Shown piece by piece: positions 27,229 through 35,442 of a stretch of DNA of 64,000 nucleotides (the stretch's first letter is position 1; each line of letters begins with the position of its first letter). The translations under genes were made by a program, and so were the position numbers. Origin of the DNA: Bin55 sp963664665 (lineage in GTDB: Bacteria > Pseudomonadota > Gammaproteobacteria > Pseudomonadales > Azotimanducaceae); assembly GCA_963664665.2 (NCBI GenBank), contig CAXXMH010000007.1, positions 1 through 64,000 of the forward strand, read 5' to 3'. The notes under the pieces are model-generated. The model ran no database searches and had not been told where the DNA came from. It saw only the letters and a list, made by a program, of their open reading frames with translations.

Positions 27229-29043
27229 TCAGGAATTGGTAGCGAGTCGGCGCAGCGTTTGCTTGCGTCCGTGCTCCGTCAGCACTTGCTTTCGAATTCT
27301 GATAGCAGCCGGAGTAACTTCGATTAATTCGTCGTCGTTGATAAATTCAATCGCGCGTTCAAGCGTGAATTTCGTCGGTGGCGTGAGCAAGATGTTTTCG
27401 TCGCTTCCTGCCGCACGAATATTGGTGAGTTTCTTTTCTTTGGTCGGGTTTACTACTAGGTCGCTAGCCTTGTTGTGAATACCGATCACCATACCTTCGT
27501 ACACAACGTCGCCTGGTGCGACAAAGAGTTCGCCGCGTTCCTGCAGCGAAAACAGCGCGTACGCAACTGCATTACCACCGCAGTTTGAAATCAGTGCCCC
27601 GTTACGACGTGCCGAATCAATGTTCGTTTGCCGTGGTGCGTATCCTGCGGAACCAAATGACATGATCCCCGTTCCTGAAGTTTCGGTCGCAAACTGTGAT
27701 CGGAATCCGCTCAATGCACGAGTCGCCACCCTGTAAGTCAATCGGACTCTCGCATGTCCTTCATTAGCCATATCCAGTAATGCCGCTCGCCGCTCGCCCA
27801 TACTTTCCATAACTGTACCTTGATATTGTGTTTCCACGCTCAAGGACACGGTTTCAAACGGTTCTTCAAGAACTCCATCAACCTCACGGGTAATGACAGT
27901 GGGACGCGATACCGCAAGTTCGTAGCCTTCGCGCCTCATCGTTTCAATTAACACGGACAGGTGGAGCTCGCCTCGTCCGCTTACGTTAAAGACATCGGCT
28001 GCGTCAGTCCCTTCAACTCGTAGAGCAACGTTATGGGTTGCCTCTGTGAACAGTCGCGAACGAAGATGTCGACTCGTGAGGAATTGACCTTCATTACCAG
28101 CGAGCGGGGACGTGTTCACGTGGAACGCCATTGTGACGGTTGGTTCGTCTACCGTCAAAGCAGGTAGCGCATCTGCGACCTTTGAGTCACAGATTGTTTC
28201 AGATACTTGCAGCTCCTCAATTCCCGTCACACAGACGATATCACCCGCCGCTGCTGAATCTAAATCGACGCGATGCAGTCCTCTATTCGCTTGAATAGAC
28301 ATAAGTTTCGCGCGACGAACAGCGCCATCCTTTGAAATAACCTGTACCGGCATTTTCGCTTGGATCGATCCGCGCTGGACTCGACCAATCCCGATTACTC
28401 CGACATATGGGGAGTAATCGAGCGTACAGACCTGCATTTGAAAAGGTCCGTTCACTACAGGTGGTTCAGGTACGCGGGTGACGATTAAGTCCAGCAACGG
28501 TCGCATGGATTCTTCAAGATGGTCAGGATCCGTTCCAGATTGGCCCAGCAGTGCGGACGCATAAACGACCGGAAAGTCAAGTTGCTCTTCACTACAGTCT
28601 AGCGAGTCAAACAGATCGAATACTTCTTCGACGACTTTTTCTGGACGAGCGCCTACTCGATCCACTTTGTTCACCACGACCAGCGGATTCAAATCCGCTG
28701 CAAACGCTTTTGACGTCACAAATCGAGTCTGAGGCATCGGTCCTTCGACCGCATCAACGAGAAGCAACACGGAATCCACCATGGATAAGACACGCTCTAC
28801 TTCTCCGCCGAAATCAGCATGACCAGGCGTATCGACGATGTTGATCCGGATTCCTTTATGCTCAACCGCGGTCGTCTTTGACAGGATCGTGATGCCGCGT
28901 TCACGCTCAAGATCGTTACTATCCATTGCTCGTTCGGCGATCTTCTCACGTGTGCCTACCACCGTTTCTTGTAGTAGACGATCCACCAACGTCGTCTTGC
29001 CGTGGTCAACGTGCGCAATGATGGCGATGTTGCGGTTCTTCAT
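27229..29043 (-). CDS. typA: Ribosome-associated GTPase TypA/BipA
   Basis: Translation-factor GTPase linked to 50S subunit assembly and stress or low-temperature growth. G1 is AHVDHGKTTL (residues 10-19), G2/G3 include RERGITILSKTTA and DTPGHADFGGEVER, and G4 is VVNKVDR. The later domains carry GRGELHLSVLIETMRREGYE and the C-terminal block RGGNAVAY-type region here read as NCGGNAVAYALFSLQERGEL. Length 604 residues against 607 in E. coli. ATG start at 29043. Transcribed leftward alone or after the HIT gene, from which it is separated by 84 bases including an IHF-like site. Confidence 0.97.
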   Translation of the reverse strand: MKNRNIAIIAHVDHGKTTLVDRLLQETVVGTREKIAERAMDSNDLERERGITILSKTTAVEHKGIRINIVDTPGHADFGGEVERVLSMVDSVLLLVDAVEGPMPQTRFVTSKAFAADLNPLVVVNKVDRVGARPEKVVEEVFDLFDSLDCSEEQLDFPVVYASALLGQSGTDPDHLEESMRPLLDLIVTRVPEPPVVNGPFQMQVCTLDYSPYVGVIGIGRVQRGSIQAKMPVQVISKDGAVRRAKLMSIQANRGLHRVDLDSAAAGDIVCVTGIEELQVSETICDSKVADALPALTVDEPTVTMAFHVNTSPLAGNEGQFLTSRHLRSRLFTEATHNVALRVEGTDAADVFNVSGRGELHLSVLIETMRREGYELAVSRPTVITREVDGVLEEPFETVSLSVETQYQGTVMESMGERRAALLDMANEGHARVRLTYRVATRALSGFRSQFATETSGTGIMSFGSAGYAPRQTNIDSARRNGALISNCGGNAVAYALFSLQERGELFVAPGDVVYEGMVIGIHNKASDLVVNPTKEKKLTNIRAAGSDENILLTPPTKFTLERAIEFINDDELIEVTPAAIRIRKQVLTEHGRKQTLRRLATNS

Positions 29044-29076
29044 GAAATTGCTTAAGTCACCACTATTTGTACATAG

Positions 29077-29097
29077 ATATCAATAGGTTATCTCGAT
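29077..29097 (+). promoter_or_regulatory. IHF-consensus-like site upstream of typA, copy 2
   Basis: TATCAATAGGTTA matches WATCAANNNNTTR and is flanked by the same ATA before and a TCGATTT after as the copy at 27148. It lies 34 bases upstream of the typA start, where it could bend promoter DNA. Function inferred. Confidence 0.35.
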
Positions 29098-29127
29098 TTT
29101 CTCTCTACCTGCAGCTGAAGTCAGAGA

Positions 29128-29556
29128 CTAGCTGAGCGCTGCGAGGGCTTGTTTCAGACGTTGAGCATTTTCCTTCAGCGATTCCTCGTCTGCAGCGGCG
29201 CCGCCGTGGAATCCAAAGTTCATGCCATCCGCAGAAGGGATTACGTGGAAGTGGAGGTGGAACACGGATTGACCGGCTTCTGAACCGTTCAACTGGACTA
29301 CCCGAATGCCTTTTCCTGGGTATGCATGCTGAGCCGCCTGTGCCACGCGCTTTACCTGAGTGATCAATTGTTGTAAGGCTTCATCGGAAATCTCAAAGAT
29401 ATTGCGCGCGTCTTCTTTGGGAATGACCAATGCATGTCCATCGGCTTTAGGCATGATGTCCATGAAGGTAAGCGTATTTTTGGTATCCTCAACGACATGT
29501 GCGGGGATTTCGCCGCGCAATATTCGCGCAAATATGTTGGCGGGGTCGTAACTCAT
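29128..29556 (-). CDS. HIT-family nucleotide-binding hydrolase
   Basis: Small histidine-triad protein, 142 residues, likely a purine-nucleoside phosphoramidase or dinucleotide hydrolase of the Hint branch. The triad is HLHFHVIP (His-x-His-x-His-hydrophobic), and the N-terminal NIFARILRGEIPAHVV and FMDIMPKADGHALVIPK segments are typical. ATG start at 29556 near the end of the upstream spacer. Physiological substrate unknown. It precedes typA on the same strand. Confidence 0.93.
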   Translation of the reverse strand: MSYDPANIFARILRGEIPAHVVEDTKNTLTFMDIMPKADGHALVIPKEDARNIFEISDEALQQLITQVKRVAQAAQHAYPGKGIRVVQLNGSEAGQSVFHLHFHVIPSADGMNFGFHGGAAADEESLKENAQRLKQALAALS

Positions 29557-29584
29557 GGCTGACAGCTTCCAGGCGCGCGGAATT

Positions 29585-30817
29585 TTAGTGGTCGAGTCGC
29601 GCGGTCAATTCAGTGTTTGACTCACGCAAAGATCGTCGCTCAAGCGCAAAATCGAGCATTAGCTGCTCAACCTGATCTACTGCTCGTTGATATTGTTGTC
29701 GGTGCAGTTCATTCTCCGCGAGAGATAGTGCGCGTCTAAAACTCTCGCGTGCCTTCGAATAACTCTTCAACGAGGTCAATATATCGCCTCTCAATCCGAA
29801 AAAGCGATGGTTTCTCTTGTTCAATTCGAGCGAACGATCGACGAACCGTAACGCATCCCATAGGTCGTTGTTCGAGACTGCACGTTGTGCCATCGCAAAC
29901 TGATAGTACGCGTTATTACGTCTATGTCGATCGATTAGCGCCTTCGCACGATCGAATTCCTTTCCTTCTGTGTTCTGGAGTACGCCACTTAGTGCAATCG
30001 TGTGATAGGGATCAAGGAAGAGAGCATGTCTGTTTATTAAGAAGGCTTCTTGTGCCATGCCGCGTCGCGAATAGAACGTCGCGAGGTTTACCCAATGATC
30101 CGGATGTCTCGGCGCGAGATTAATAGCCTTCACGATATTCGGAAACGCAGTGGCGTCATCGCTGTTTCGCCAAGCTTCGATCGCATTATTTGCGAAGTGC
30201 AACGATTTCGCGAAGTCATCAGAGACAATCCTGCCGTCAAATTCACTGATGTTACGTCGATTGAAGTCGACCGATACTGAGCGCTTAGCGTTCATTCGAC
30301 GCGGTAGCGTTATATGAACGCGAATATGCACCTGATGTTCGAGTACGCCGTCATTCACGGTATATATCGGTGGCGCATGCACGAGTTCATAGTGCGCCTG
30401 CAAACCTGCTTCACGCGCAAGAGCAATAAACATGTGCGTAAACGATAGACAGTTGCCTCGTTTCCGCTCAAAGGTATCCTGTGCGCTTTGCGTCAATCCG
30501 GCAATGTAGTGGTTCGCGTAATAGCCGTGATCAGCAAGTTTGTTGACTAGTGCTTGAATACGCCATCGCTTACTCTTTATCGTCGCAATATCCGATGCGA
30601 CGAACTCTCGCATTTCCGCATCAATCAAAAGAGGTTGGATTGAAGCTACATCCACCGACGTGTCAACTCCAAGAAATGCGCGATTTTCGAGCAGATGCAG
30701 TGGGGGATCACGCAAGACCGCATCACTGTTCAGGGGTTGGCATGCCGTGGCTGCGACGAAGCTGAGAATTACGACGCAGAGCGAGATGTACACATTGGTT
30801 TTACAGCGAATAACCAT
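29585..30817 (-). CDS. Lipoprotein with transglutaminase-like and TPR domains
   Basis: Predicted exported protein, 410 residues from the ATG at 30817. A signal segment ends in ATAC, so Cys26 may be lipidated. Residues ~80-190 form a transglutaminase-like core: C123 in KRGNCLSF, H161/H164 in LEHQVHIRV and D184 in VDFN fit the Cys-His-Asp triad. The second half has three to four tetratricopeptide-type repeats (ALFLDPYHTIALSGVLQ; SLELNKRNHRFFGLRGDIL). A longer start at 30847 is possible. The GTG at 30793 is also possible and would give an 8-base overlap with the divergent gene instead of 32. Substrate unknown; proteolysis or crosslinking in the envelope is the family expectation. Confidence 0.75.
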   Translation of the reverse strand: MVIRCKTNVYISLCVVILSFVAATACQPLNSDAVLRDPPLHLLENRAFLGVDTSVDVASIQPLLIDAEMREFVASDIATIKSKRWRIQALVNKLADHGYYANHYIAGLTQSAQDTFERKRGNCLSFTHMFIALAREAGLQAHYELVHAPPIYTVNDGVLEHQVHIRVHITLPRRMNAKRSVSVDFNRRNISEFDGRIVSDDFAKSLHFANNAIEAWRNSDDATAFPNIVKAINLAPRHPDHWVNLATFYSRRGMAQEAFLINRHALFLDPYHTIALSGVLQNTEGKEFDRAKALIDRHRRNNAYYQFAMAQRAVSNNDLWDALRFVDRSLELNKRNHRFFGLRGDILTSLKSYSKARESFRRALSLAENELHRQQYQRAVDQVEQLMLDFALERRSLRESNTELTARLDH

Positions 30818-31541
30818 CGGGTTAGCAGTAGTGTTCAGCACGTTCACGGCATCTCAAAGTGTAGACAAGCAACTGCACGATCTGTTTGATCCTCAATCGC
30901 AACCGTTCGCGTCTGCGGAAGCACTGCCTTCGTGGTCACGTCTGCTTGATCGCATCACTCAGCAAGCTGAAACAATCCAACAGTGCCTCGACGATGAATC
31001 GACGTGCGAAGGTCGGTTGCAGTCGGTACAACACCTCCTCGATAGAGGTAAAGAACTCGATCGCGAACAACAGGTTCGGCTTGTAAATCGATACATTAAT
31101 CGCTTTTCTCGTTACCGTGAAGACCGTCGTCGTGATGTCACCGTCGGTCAATCTACCGTACGGGTGGGTCAAGAGTGGTCGACATTGACCGAATTTCTCC
31201 GACGGGGCGGCGATTGCGAAGACTACGCGACGTCGAAGTACCAGTTGCTTCGATTGTTCGGTGTACCTGCCGAGGAACTCCGCGTGGTCGTAATCTACGA
31301 TCGAACCGAGCGTGAGCACCATGCGATTGTCGGTATTGCAAATGTTGAAGGCCAGGTGGTCCTTCTCGATACAGACAACCAGATCTATCGCCGGCGACCG
31401 CCGATGTATCGATTTGTGTACGCTCTAAATGAGGATCACGTTTGGGACTACGGGGTCGAAGATACCCGATTGAAGTCGTCCGTGCGTCGTGCGTTGAGGG
31501 AACGCCATTCAACGGACGACGATTCAGATCAAGCGCCTTAA
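30786..31541 (+). CDS. BTLCP/LapG-like periplasmic cysteine protease
   Basis: Bacterial transglutaminase-like cysteine proteinase. LapG members cut large surface adhesins to release biofilm cells. The 251-residue protein has an N-terminal hydrophobic signal (ITIGLAVVFSTFTAS). The triad is visible as C144 in RGGDCEDYATSKYQLL, H179 in EREHHAIVGI and D195 or D197 in VVLLDTDNQIY. The start is the ATG at 30786; the frame extends to 30660 but that part is antisense to the neighbouring gene and lacks a signal peptide. No lapD or adhesin gene is in the window. Its 5' end overlaps the 5' end of the divergent transglutaminase/TPR gene. Confidence 0.83.
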   Translation: MYTLVLQRITIGLAVVFSTFTASQSVDKQLHDLFDPQSQPFASAEALPSWSRLLDRITQQAETIQQCLDDESTCEGRLQSVQHLLDRGKELDREQQVRLVNRYINRFSRYREDRRRDVTVGQSTVRVGQEWSTLTEFLRRGGDCEDYATSKYQLLRLFGVPAEELRVVVIYDRTEREHHAIVGIANVEGQVVLLDTDNQIYRRRPPMYRFVYALNEDHVWDYGVEDTRLKSSVRRALRERHSTDDDSDQAP

Positions 31542-31548
31542 CTTCCAC

Positions 31549-32385
31549 TCATTTCGTCTGAACGGGATCTTGACGCTGACGATAGGCTTCAAACAACATC
31601 GCGTTAGCGGCCATCGCAGCATTTAGCGAGTCAGCGTATCCGGCGTTGGGTAAGCGGACGATAGTGTCGCTCTTCTCCATCCACGATTCGTTAAGACCGT
31701 CTTTCTCGCTTCCAATGACGATCGCACAGTTAGTATCTAACGATACTTCAAGGTAGCTTCGCGTAGCATGTGGCGAGCAGGACACTATCCGCAAATCCTC
31801 GTTCCGAAGCCATTCGGCGACTTGCTCACTTGATGCGAGCGCACTCGGCATAGTGAAGACGGTGCCTAAGCTTGCGCGAATGACGTTCGGATTAAACAAA
31901 TCGACGACCGGGTCTGAAATCAGGATACCACTGCAACCTGTCGCGTCCGCCGTGCGGAACATACTTCCTAGGTTTCCGGGTTTCTCTACGCCATCGATCA
32001 CTAGAAACACACCGTTCGTATCGACTTTGAAATCCGCTAGCGCGATACTCGGTTGCTCTGCGATCACCAGTAAACCATCTGGATTTTGCCACTGAGAGAG
32101 ATTCGAAAAGACACTTGACGACGTTGCATACGTTGATGCGTCAGGTTGTGCTTTAAGTCTTGTGAAAGTCTCTTCAGTTCGTGTGAAGCGAGGCAGCGTA
32201 TCGCAGTAGATAACGTACCGAACGTCAACACCCGCTTCAAGCGCTCGATCGATTTCACGATGTCCTTCGATGCGGAACAGGCGAGTTTCGTCTCGAGCTC
32301 GTCGCTTCTTTAGCGTTCGAGCTTGCTGCAGCACCGGATTACGCATGTTCTTCAAACGAGCCGTTGCATTGATTGGCTCAGCCAT
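31549..32385 (-). CDS. TrmH-family (SPOUT) RNA 2'-O-methyltransferase
   Basis: S-adenosylmethionine-dependent rRNA or tRNA ribose methyltransferase. The N-terminal substrate-binding part contains RLFRIEGHREIDRALEAG. The SPOUT knot motifs follow: VEKPGNLGSMFRTADA (motif 1), IVIGSEKDGLNESW (motif 2) and LPNAGYADSLNAAMAANAML (motif 3), where the usual SLNVS Ser/Val pair reads SLNAA. The start is taken at the ATG encoding MAEPINATARL (32385), giving 278 residues; an upstream frame to 32454 has no family similarity. It ends seven bases beyond the convergent LapG-like gene. Target nucleotide unknown. Confidence 0.88.
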   Translation of the reverse strand: MAEPINATARLKNMRNPVLQQARTLKKRRARDETRLFRIEGHREIDRALEAGVDVRYVIYCDTLPRFTRTEETFTRLKAQPDASTYATSSSVFSNLSQWQNPDGLLVIAEQPSIALADFKVDTNGVFLVIDGVEKPGNLGSMFRTADATGCSGILISDPVVDLFNPNVIRASLGTVFTMPSALASSEQVAEWLRNEDLRIVSCSPHATRSYLEVSLDTNCAIVIGSEKDGLNESWMEKSDTIVRLPNAGYADSLNAAMAANAMLFEAYRQRQDPVQTK

Positions 32386-32475
32386 GTTCAACAGACTAAA
32401 AGCAATTAGTGACTGGAGATGCGCTAGTATGCTTGAACACGCTTCTGACTTCAAATCCCGAGAAACATACTGGAC

Positions 32476-33117
32476 ATGAGCGAATCAGACTTGGACGAAC
32501 TGAGCTCGAATTTTGGACTACGCGAACGACGAAGCGGAAGCTGGTCTGAACAAGCCCAAAAGCGGATGGCGGAGGAGGATTTCGACGGCGCGTTCCTGTT
32601 TTATTGGATTGCATTCAATGCGCTATATTCCGATGAGAGAATGATTGAGTACGAGACGGGTGAACGCGAAGCGCAAATTCAGTTCATCAAGAAGATTCAT
32701 AAGTTGGATCGCGATCTTGGTCGTTTGCACGACTTTTTCTGGGCGGAATTCCCAAACACGATAAGAGTTCTTCTCGACAACGAATTCATCTATGGACGAT
32801 ACTGGCAAGAAATCAGAGAGAGCAAAGAAGAGTCGGACTGGGCCGACCAAATGCGCTCTGCAAGTCGGTATGCAATGCAGTCACTAAAGACTGAAGGGTC
32901 CGCCGCGAGAGGCTTAGGAATCGTGTTCGAGCGCCTAAATGTGTTGCGAAATCAACTCGCGCATGGAAGCTCAACGTACGGCGGCAGTCTAAATCGTGAG
33001 CAGGTAAAGACCGGCGCGATGTTTATGCACAAGATCGTGCCGATGTTCCAAGAGATTTTTCGGGAAAATCCGGAGACGGACTGGGGTATACCGCCCTACC
33101 CGCCGCAGAATCGCTAA
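32476..33117 (+). CDS. HEPN-domain protein
   Basis: A 213-residue helical protein. The C-terminal HEPN signature is R158-N-Q-L-A-H163, the R-x4-6-H motif found in HEPN ribonucleases and their relatives. Preceding segments (FDGAFLFYWIAFNALYSD) match the Apea/HEPN family with its aromatic N-terminal helix. No cognate MNT nucleotidyltransferase is next to it, so this is a solo HEPN rather than an obvious toxin-antitoxin pair. It starts 90 bases from the divergent methyltransferase and ends before a strong hairpin. Role unknown; RNA cleavage or binding is a family-based guess. Confidence 0.75.
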   Translation: MSESDLDELSSNFGLRERRSGSWSEQAQKRMAEEDFDGAFLFYWIAFNALYSDERMIEYETGEREAQIQFIKKIHKLDRDLGRLHDFFWAEFPNTIRVLLDNEFIYGRYWQEIRESKEESDWADQMRSASRYAMQSLKTEGSAARGLGIVFERLNVLRNQLAHGSSTYGGSLNREQVKTGAMFMHKIVPMFQEIFRENPETDWGIPPYPPQNR

Positions 33118-33125
33118 GAACTAGT

Positions 33126-33179
33126 CAGAGAAAGAAATTGGGCGACATGAATCTAGGCTCGTGTCGCCCACAGTCTCTG
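33126..33179. terminator. Bidirectional terminator hairpin between HEPN and crotonase genes
   Basis: An 11-bp stem (GGGCGACATGA with TCGTGTCGCCC, one T-G pair) and an 8-base loop lie at 33140-33169. An outer 6-bp stem, CAGAGA at 33126 with TCTCTG at 33174, extends it. It sits between the stops of two convergent genes. Confidence 0.75.
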
Positions 33180-34070
33180 TTACTTCTTGTAGGTGTCCAT
33201 TTCGCGGAATGGTCCATCGCGCCAATCGACTGCTGAACGGAAACCTAGTTCGCCGACCTTATCCTGCCATTCATAACTAAATCCAGTCATTTGACCGGCA
33301 GCATCAAGATCAGTACTGGTCCGAACGGAGGAGTAGATTCCCATATTTTCATAGAACCGGTTCATATTGAGCTTAAGAATCGCAAGATGATCTGCTGACA
33401 TGATCGCAAGGCGGTCTGCAAAGGCGATCGTGCGCTCCTCGAGCTCCTCTTTAGGCCATGCATAGTTGACCATTCCAATCCTTTCAGCTTCTACACCCGA
33501 AACGTTTTCGCCGGTGTAATAGAGTTCCTTCGCTTTTCGCATCCCAATAACCAACGGCCAAATGACACCCGTTCGAGAGGTACCCAAACCGCGTAATCCG
33601 GGGTGCCCAAGTTGGGCGTCCTCAGCGACACATACAAGGTCCGCCATCATGCATAGCTCGCACCCGCCAGCAATGGCATAGCCATTTACTTGCGCGATTG
33701 TGACCTTGGCCATATTCCAAAAGTACATGTGGATGTCGGTGATTTGTTGCATCCCACTACGGATACCCATGACCAAGCGACGTCCCTTGTCATCCACGCT
33801 CTTGAATCTACGAACGACACCGTCAGCGCCGCGTCCTCCAGATGGCGTAAGGTCATACCCAGATGAAAAAGCCCGTTCGGTACCGCGAACGATGATGACC
33901 CGTATTGAATCATCCGCTTCCATCTCATGAAGCACATCGTTGAACTCGTAAAGTAGCTCCTGCGAGAGCGCGTTCAGTTTCTCGGGTCGATGTAGCTGAA
34001 TTCGACCGACACGATCGTCGGTACCGACTCGGTCGATAATCAAGTTTTCATAATTGTCGTAATCAGGCAA
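33180..34070 (-). CDS. Enoyl-CoA hydratase/isomerase-superfamily (crotonase) protein
   Basis: CoA-thioester enzyme of the crotonase fold, 296 residues. The oxyanion-hole and CoA sites are present: HRPEKLNALS near the N-terminus, ERAFSSGYDL, and NGYAIAGGCELCMMADL. One hydratase Glu is kept (E138 in GGCEL), but the second position, normally PE, is Gly (HPGL, G158). So a classical hydratase is unlikely and an isomerase, hydrolase or lyase is more probable. The start is chosen as a TTG at 34070 with CAGGAG upstream. The frame runs back to 34208 but that extension is unlike the family and would overlap the divergent gene. Substrate unknown. Confidence 0.82.
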   Translation of the reverse strand: MPDYDNYENLIIDRVGTDDRVGRIQLHRPEKLNALSQELLYEFNDVLHEMEADDSIRVIIVRGTERAFSSGYDLTPSGGRGADGVVRRFKSVDDKGRRLVMGIRSGMQQITDIHMYFWNMAKVTIAQVNGYAIAGGCELCMMADLVCVAEDAQLGHPGLRGLGTSRTGVIWPLVIGMRKAKELYYTGENVSGVEAERIGMVNYAWPKEELEERTIAFADRLAIMSADHLAILKLNMNRFYENMGIYSSVRTSTDLDAAGQMTGFSYEWQDKVGELGFRSAVDWRDGPFREMDTYKK

Positions 34071-34195
34071 AACGTCACTCCTGTAATGCTTGAATTCCTG
34101 CTCGCGACTTGCGAAAAGCAGGCTGAAGTCGTTCAATTGGCGGGTGCGTATGTTAGTCGTAACGACTAGCGCCATCATCAGCGAGGATCTATCCC

Positions 34196-35428
34196 ATGCC
34201 CAAATCAATCGAAGCTAATCGCCGCGAGTTTCTGCGATGGTCCGCAGCTACCGGTATCGCTGGTACTGCCGCTACTGTTGCGCCTGGCGCTTATGCAGCT
34301 GATGTAGCACTTCCTTTTACCGTACAGTCCTACCATCGCCTCGGACGTACGGAATTGGAGATTTCCGATATTTCGATGGGTACCAGCAACCTACGAACCG
34401 GTCAGGAAAATCTTGTTCATTTCGCTCTCGATAAAGGAATCAACTACTTTGACTCCGCACACGGCTACACGAGAGGTCAAAGCGAGACGACGTTAGGTAA
34501 TGCGCTTAAAGGTAAGCGCGACGACGTGTACATCGTGTCCAAGGCGGTGACCGACGCAGACGAGTCCGTTGACTCGTTAATGGATCGTCTGGAGACCTCA
34601 CTACGTCGACTGCAAACAGACTATGTTGACGTGTACATGTGCCATGCGGTGAACGAAGTCGAGCGACTCTCCTCCGAGAGTTGGAATGAGTTCATCACGC
34701 GTGCGAAGGAACAAGGCAAGATCCGATTTAGTGGTGTCTCAGGACACGCTGGTTACCTCGATCGCTGTCTCACCTACACATTTGACCAGGACATGGCCGA
34801 TGTAATCCTGGTAGCGTACAACTTTGGAGAAGATCCCGCGTTCTACGAAAAGCTCGTGAAGCGCTTCGATATGGTTGCACTTCAACCAAAACTCCCGAGT
34901 TTGCTTGAACGCGCAAAGGAACTCGATGTCGGTGTAACGGTGATGAAAACGCTTCGTGGCGCACGTTTGAACGATATGCGAGCCTACGAAACAGCCAACG
35001 GAACATTCGCGCAGGCCGCATTGAGGTGGGTACTCACCAATCAAAATGTGGATGCCGCCGTAATCACGATGTCTTCCGAACCGCAAATCGTTGAATTTCT
35101 CGGCGCATCGGGATCCGAGCATCTTGAGGCCAGCGACTTGCAGCTGCTTGATCAATATGCTGCGCTCAACAGTAATACCTACTGTCGTCCGCTCTGTAAC
35201 GATTGTTATAGTGCGTGCCCGTACAACGTCGAAGTCGGCGAAGTATTGCGCACCCGAATGTACGCGGTCGATTACGGGGATTTACCGTTCGCGCGTGACG
35301 AATACGACATGCTCAAAAGTAATGCGAGCGCTTGCGTTGGTTGCGACGGCGCGCCTTGTCGTAATGCATGTACCTACGGATTGAATATTGCTGAGCTCTG
35401 TGATTCAACACACGAATTGCTCGCGTAG
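34196..35428 (+). CDS. Tat-exported aldo/keto reductase with C-terminal cysteine clusters
   Basis: NADPH-type aldo/keto reductase fold with a twin-arginine signal (NRREFLRWSAATG, cut after AYA near residue 34). The catalytic tetrad is intact: D86, Y91, K116 and H150. The C-terminal ~80 residues hold eight cysteines in two sets, CRPLCNDCYSACP and CVGCDGAPCRNAC, resembling two 4Fe-4S sites. This suggests a periplasmic redox enzyme that exchanges electrons through clusters, not only through NADPH. 410 residues, ATG at 34196 after GAGGA. It stands 14 bases before larC and is probably the first gene of the lar transcript. Confidence 0.85.
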   Translation: MPKSIEANRREFLRWSAATGIAGTAATVAPGAYAADVALPFTVQSYHRLGRTELEISDISMGTSNLRTGQENLVHFALDKGINYFDSAHGYTRGQSETTLGNALKGKRDDVYIVSKAVTDADESVDSLMDRLETSLRRLQTDYVDVYMCHAVNEVERLSSESWNEFITRAKEQGKIRFSGVSGHAGYLDRCLTYTFDQDMADVILVAYNFGEDPAFYEKLVKRFDMVALQPKLPSLLERAKELDVGVTVMKTLRGARLNDMRAYETANGTFAQAALRWVLTNQNVDAAVITMSSEPQIVEFLGASGSEHLEASDLQLLDQYAALNSNTYCRPLCNDCYSACPYNVEVGEVLRTRMYAVDYGDLPFARDEYDMLKSNASACVGCDGAPCRNACTYGLNIAELCDSTHELLA

Positions 35429-35442
35429 TTACACAGATTACC

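Noticed and set aside
34071..34208. N-terminal extension of the crotonase to 34208
   Set aside because: The residues are unlike the family. The TTG at 34070 has CAGGAG upstream and removes the overlap with the divergent reductase.
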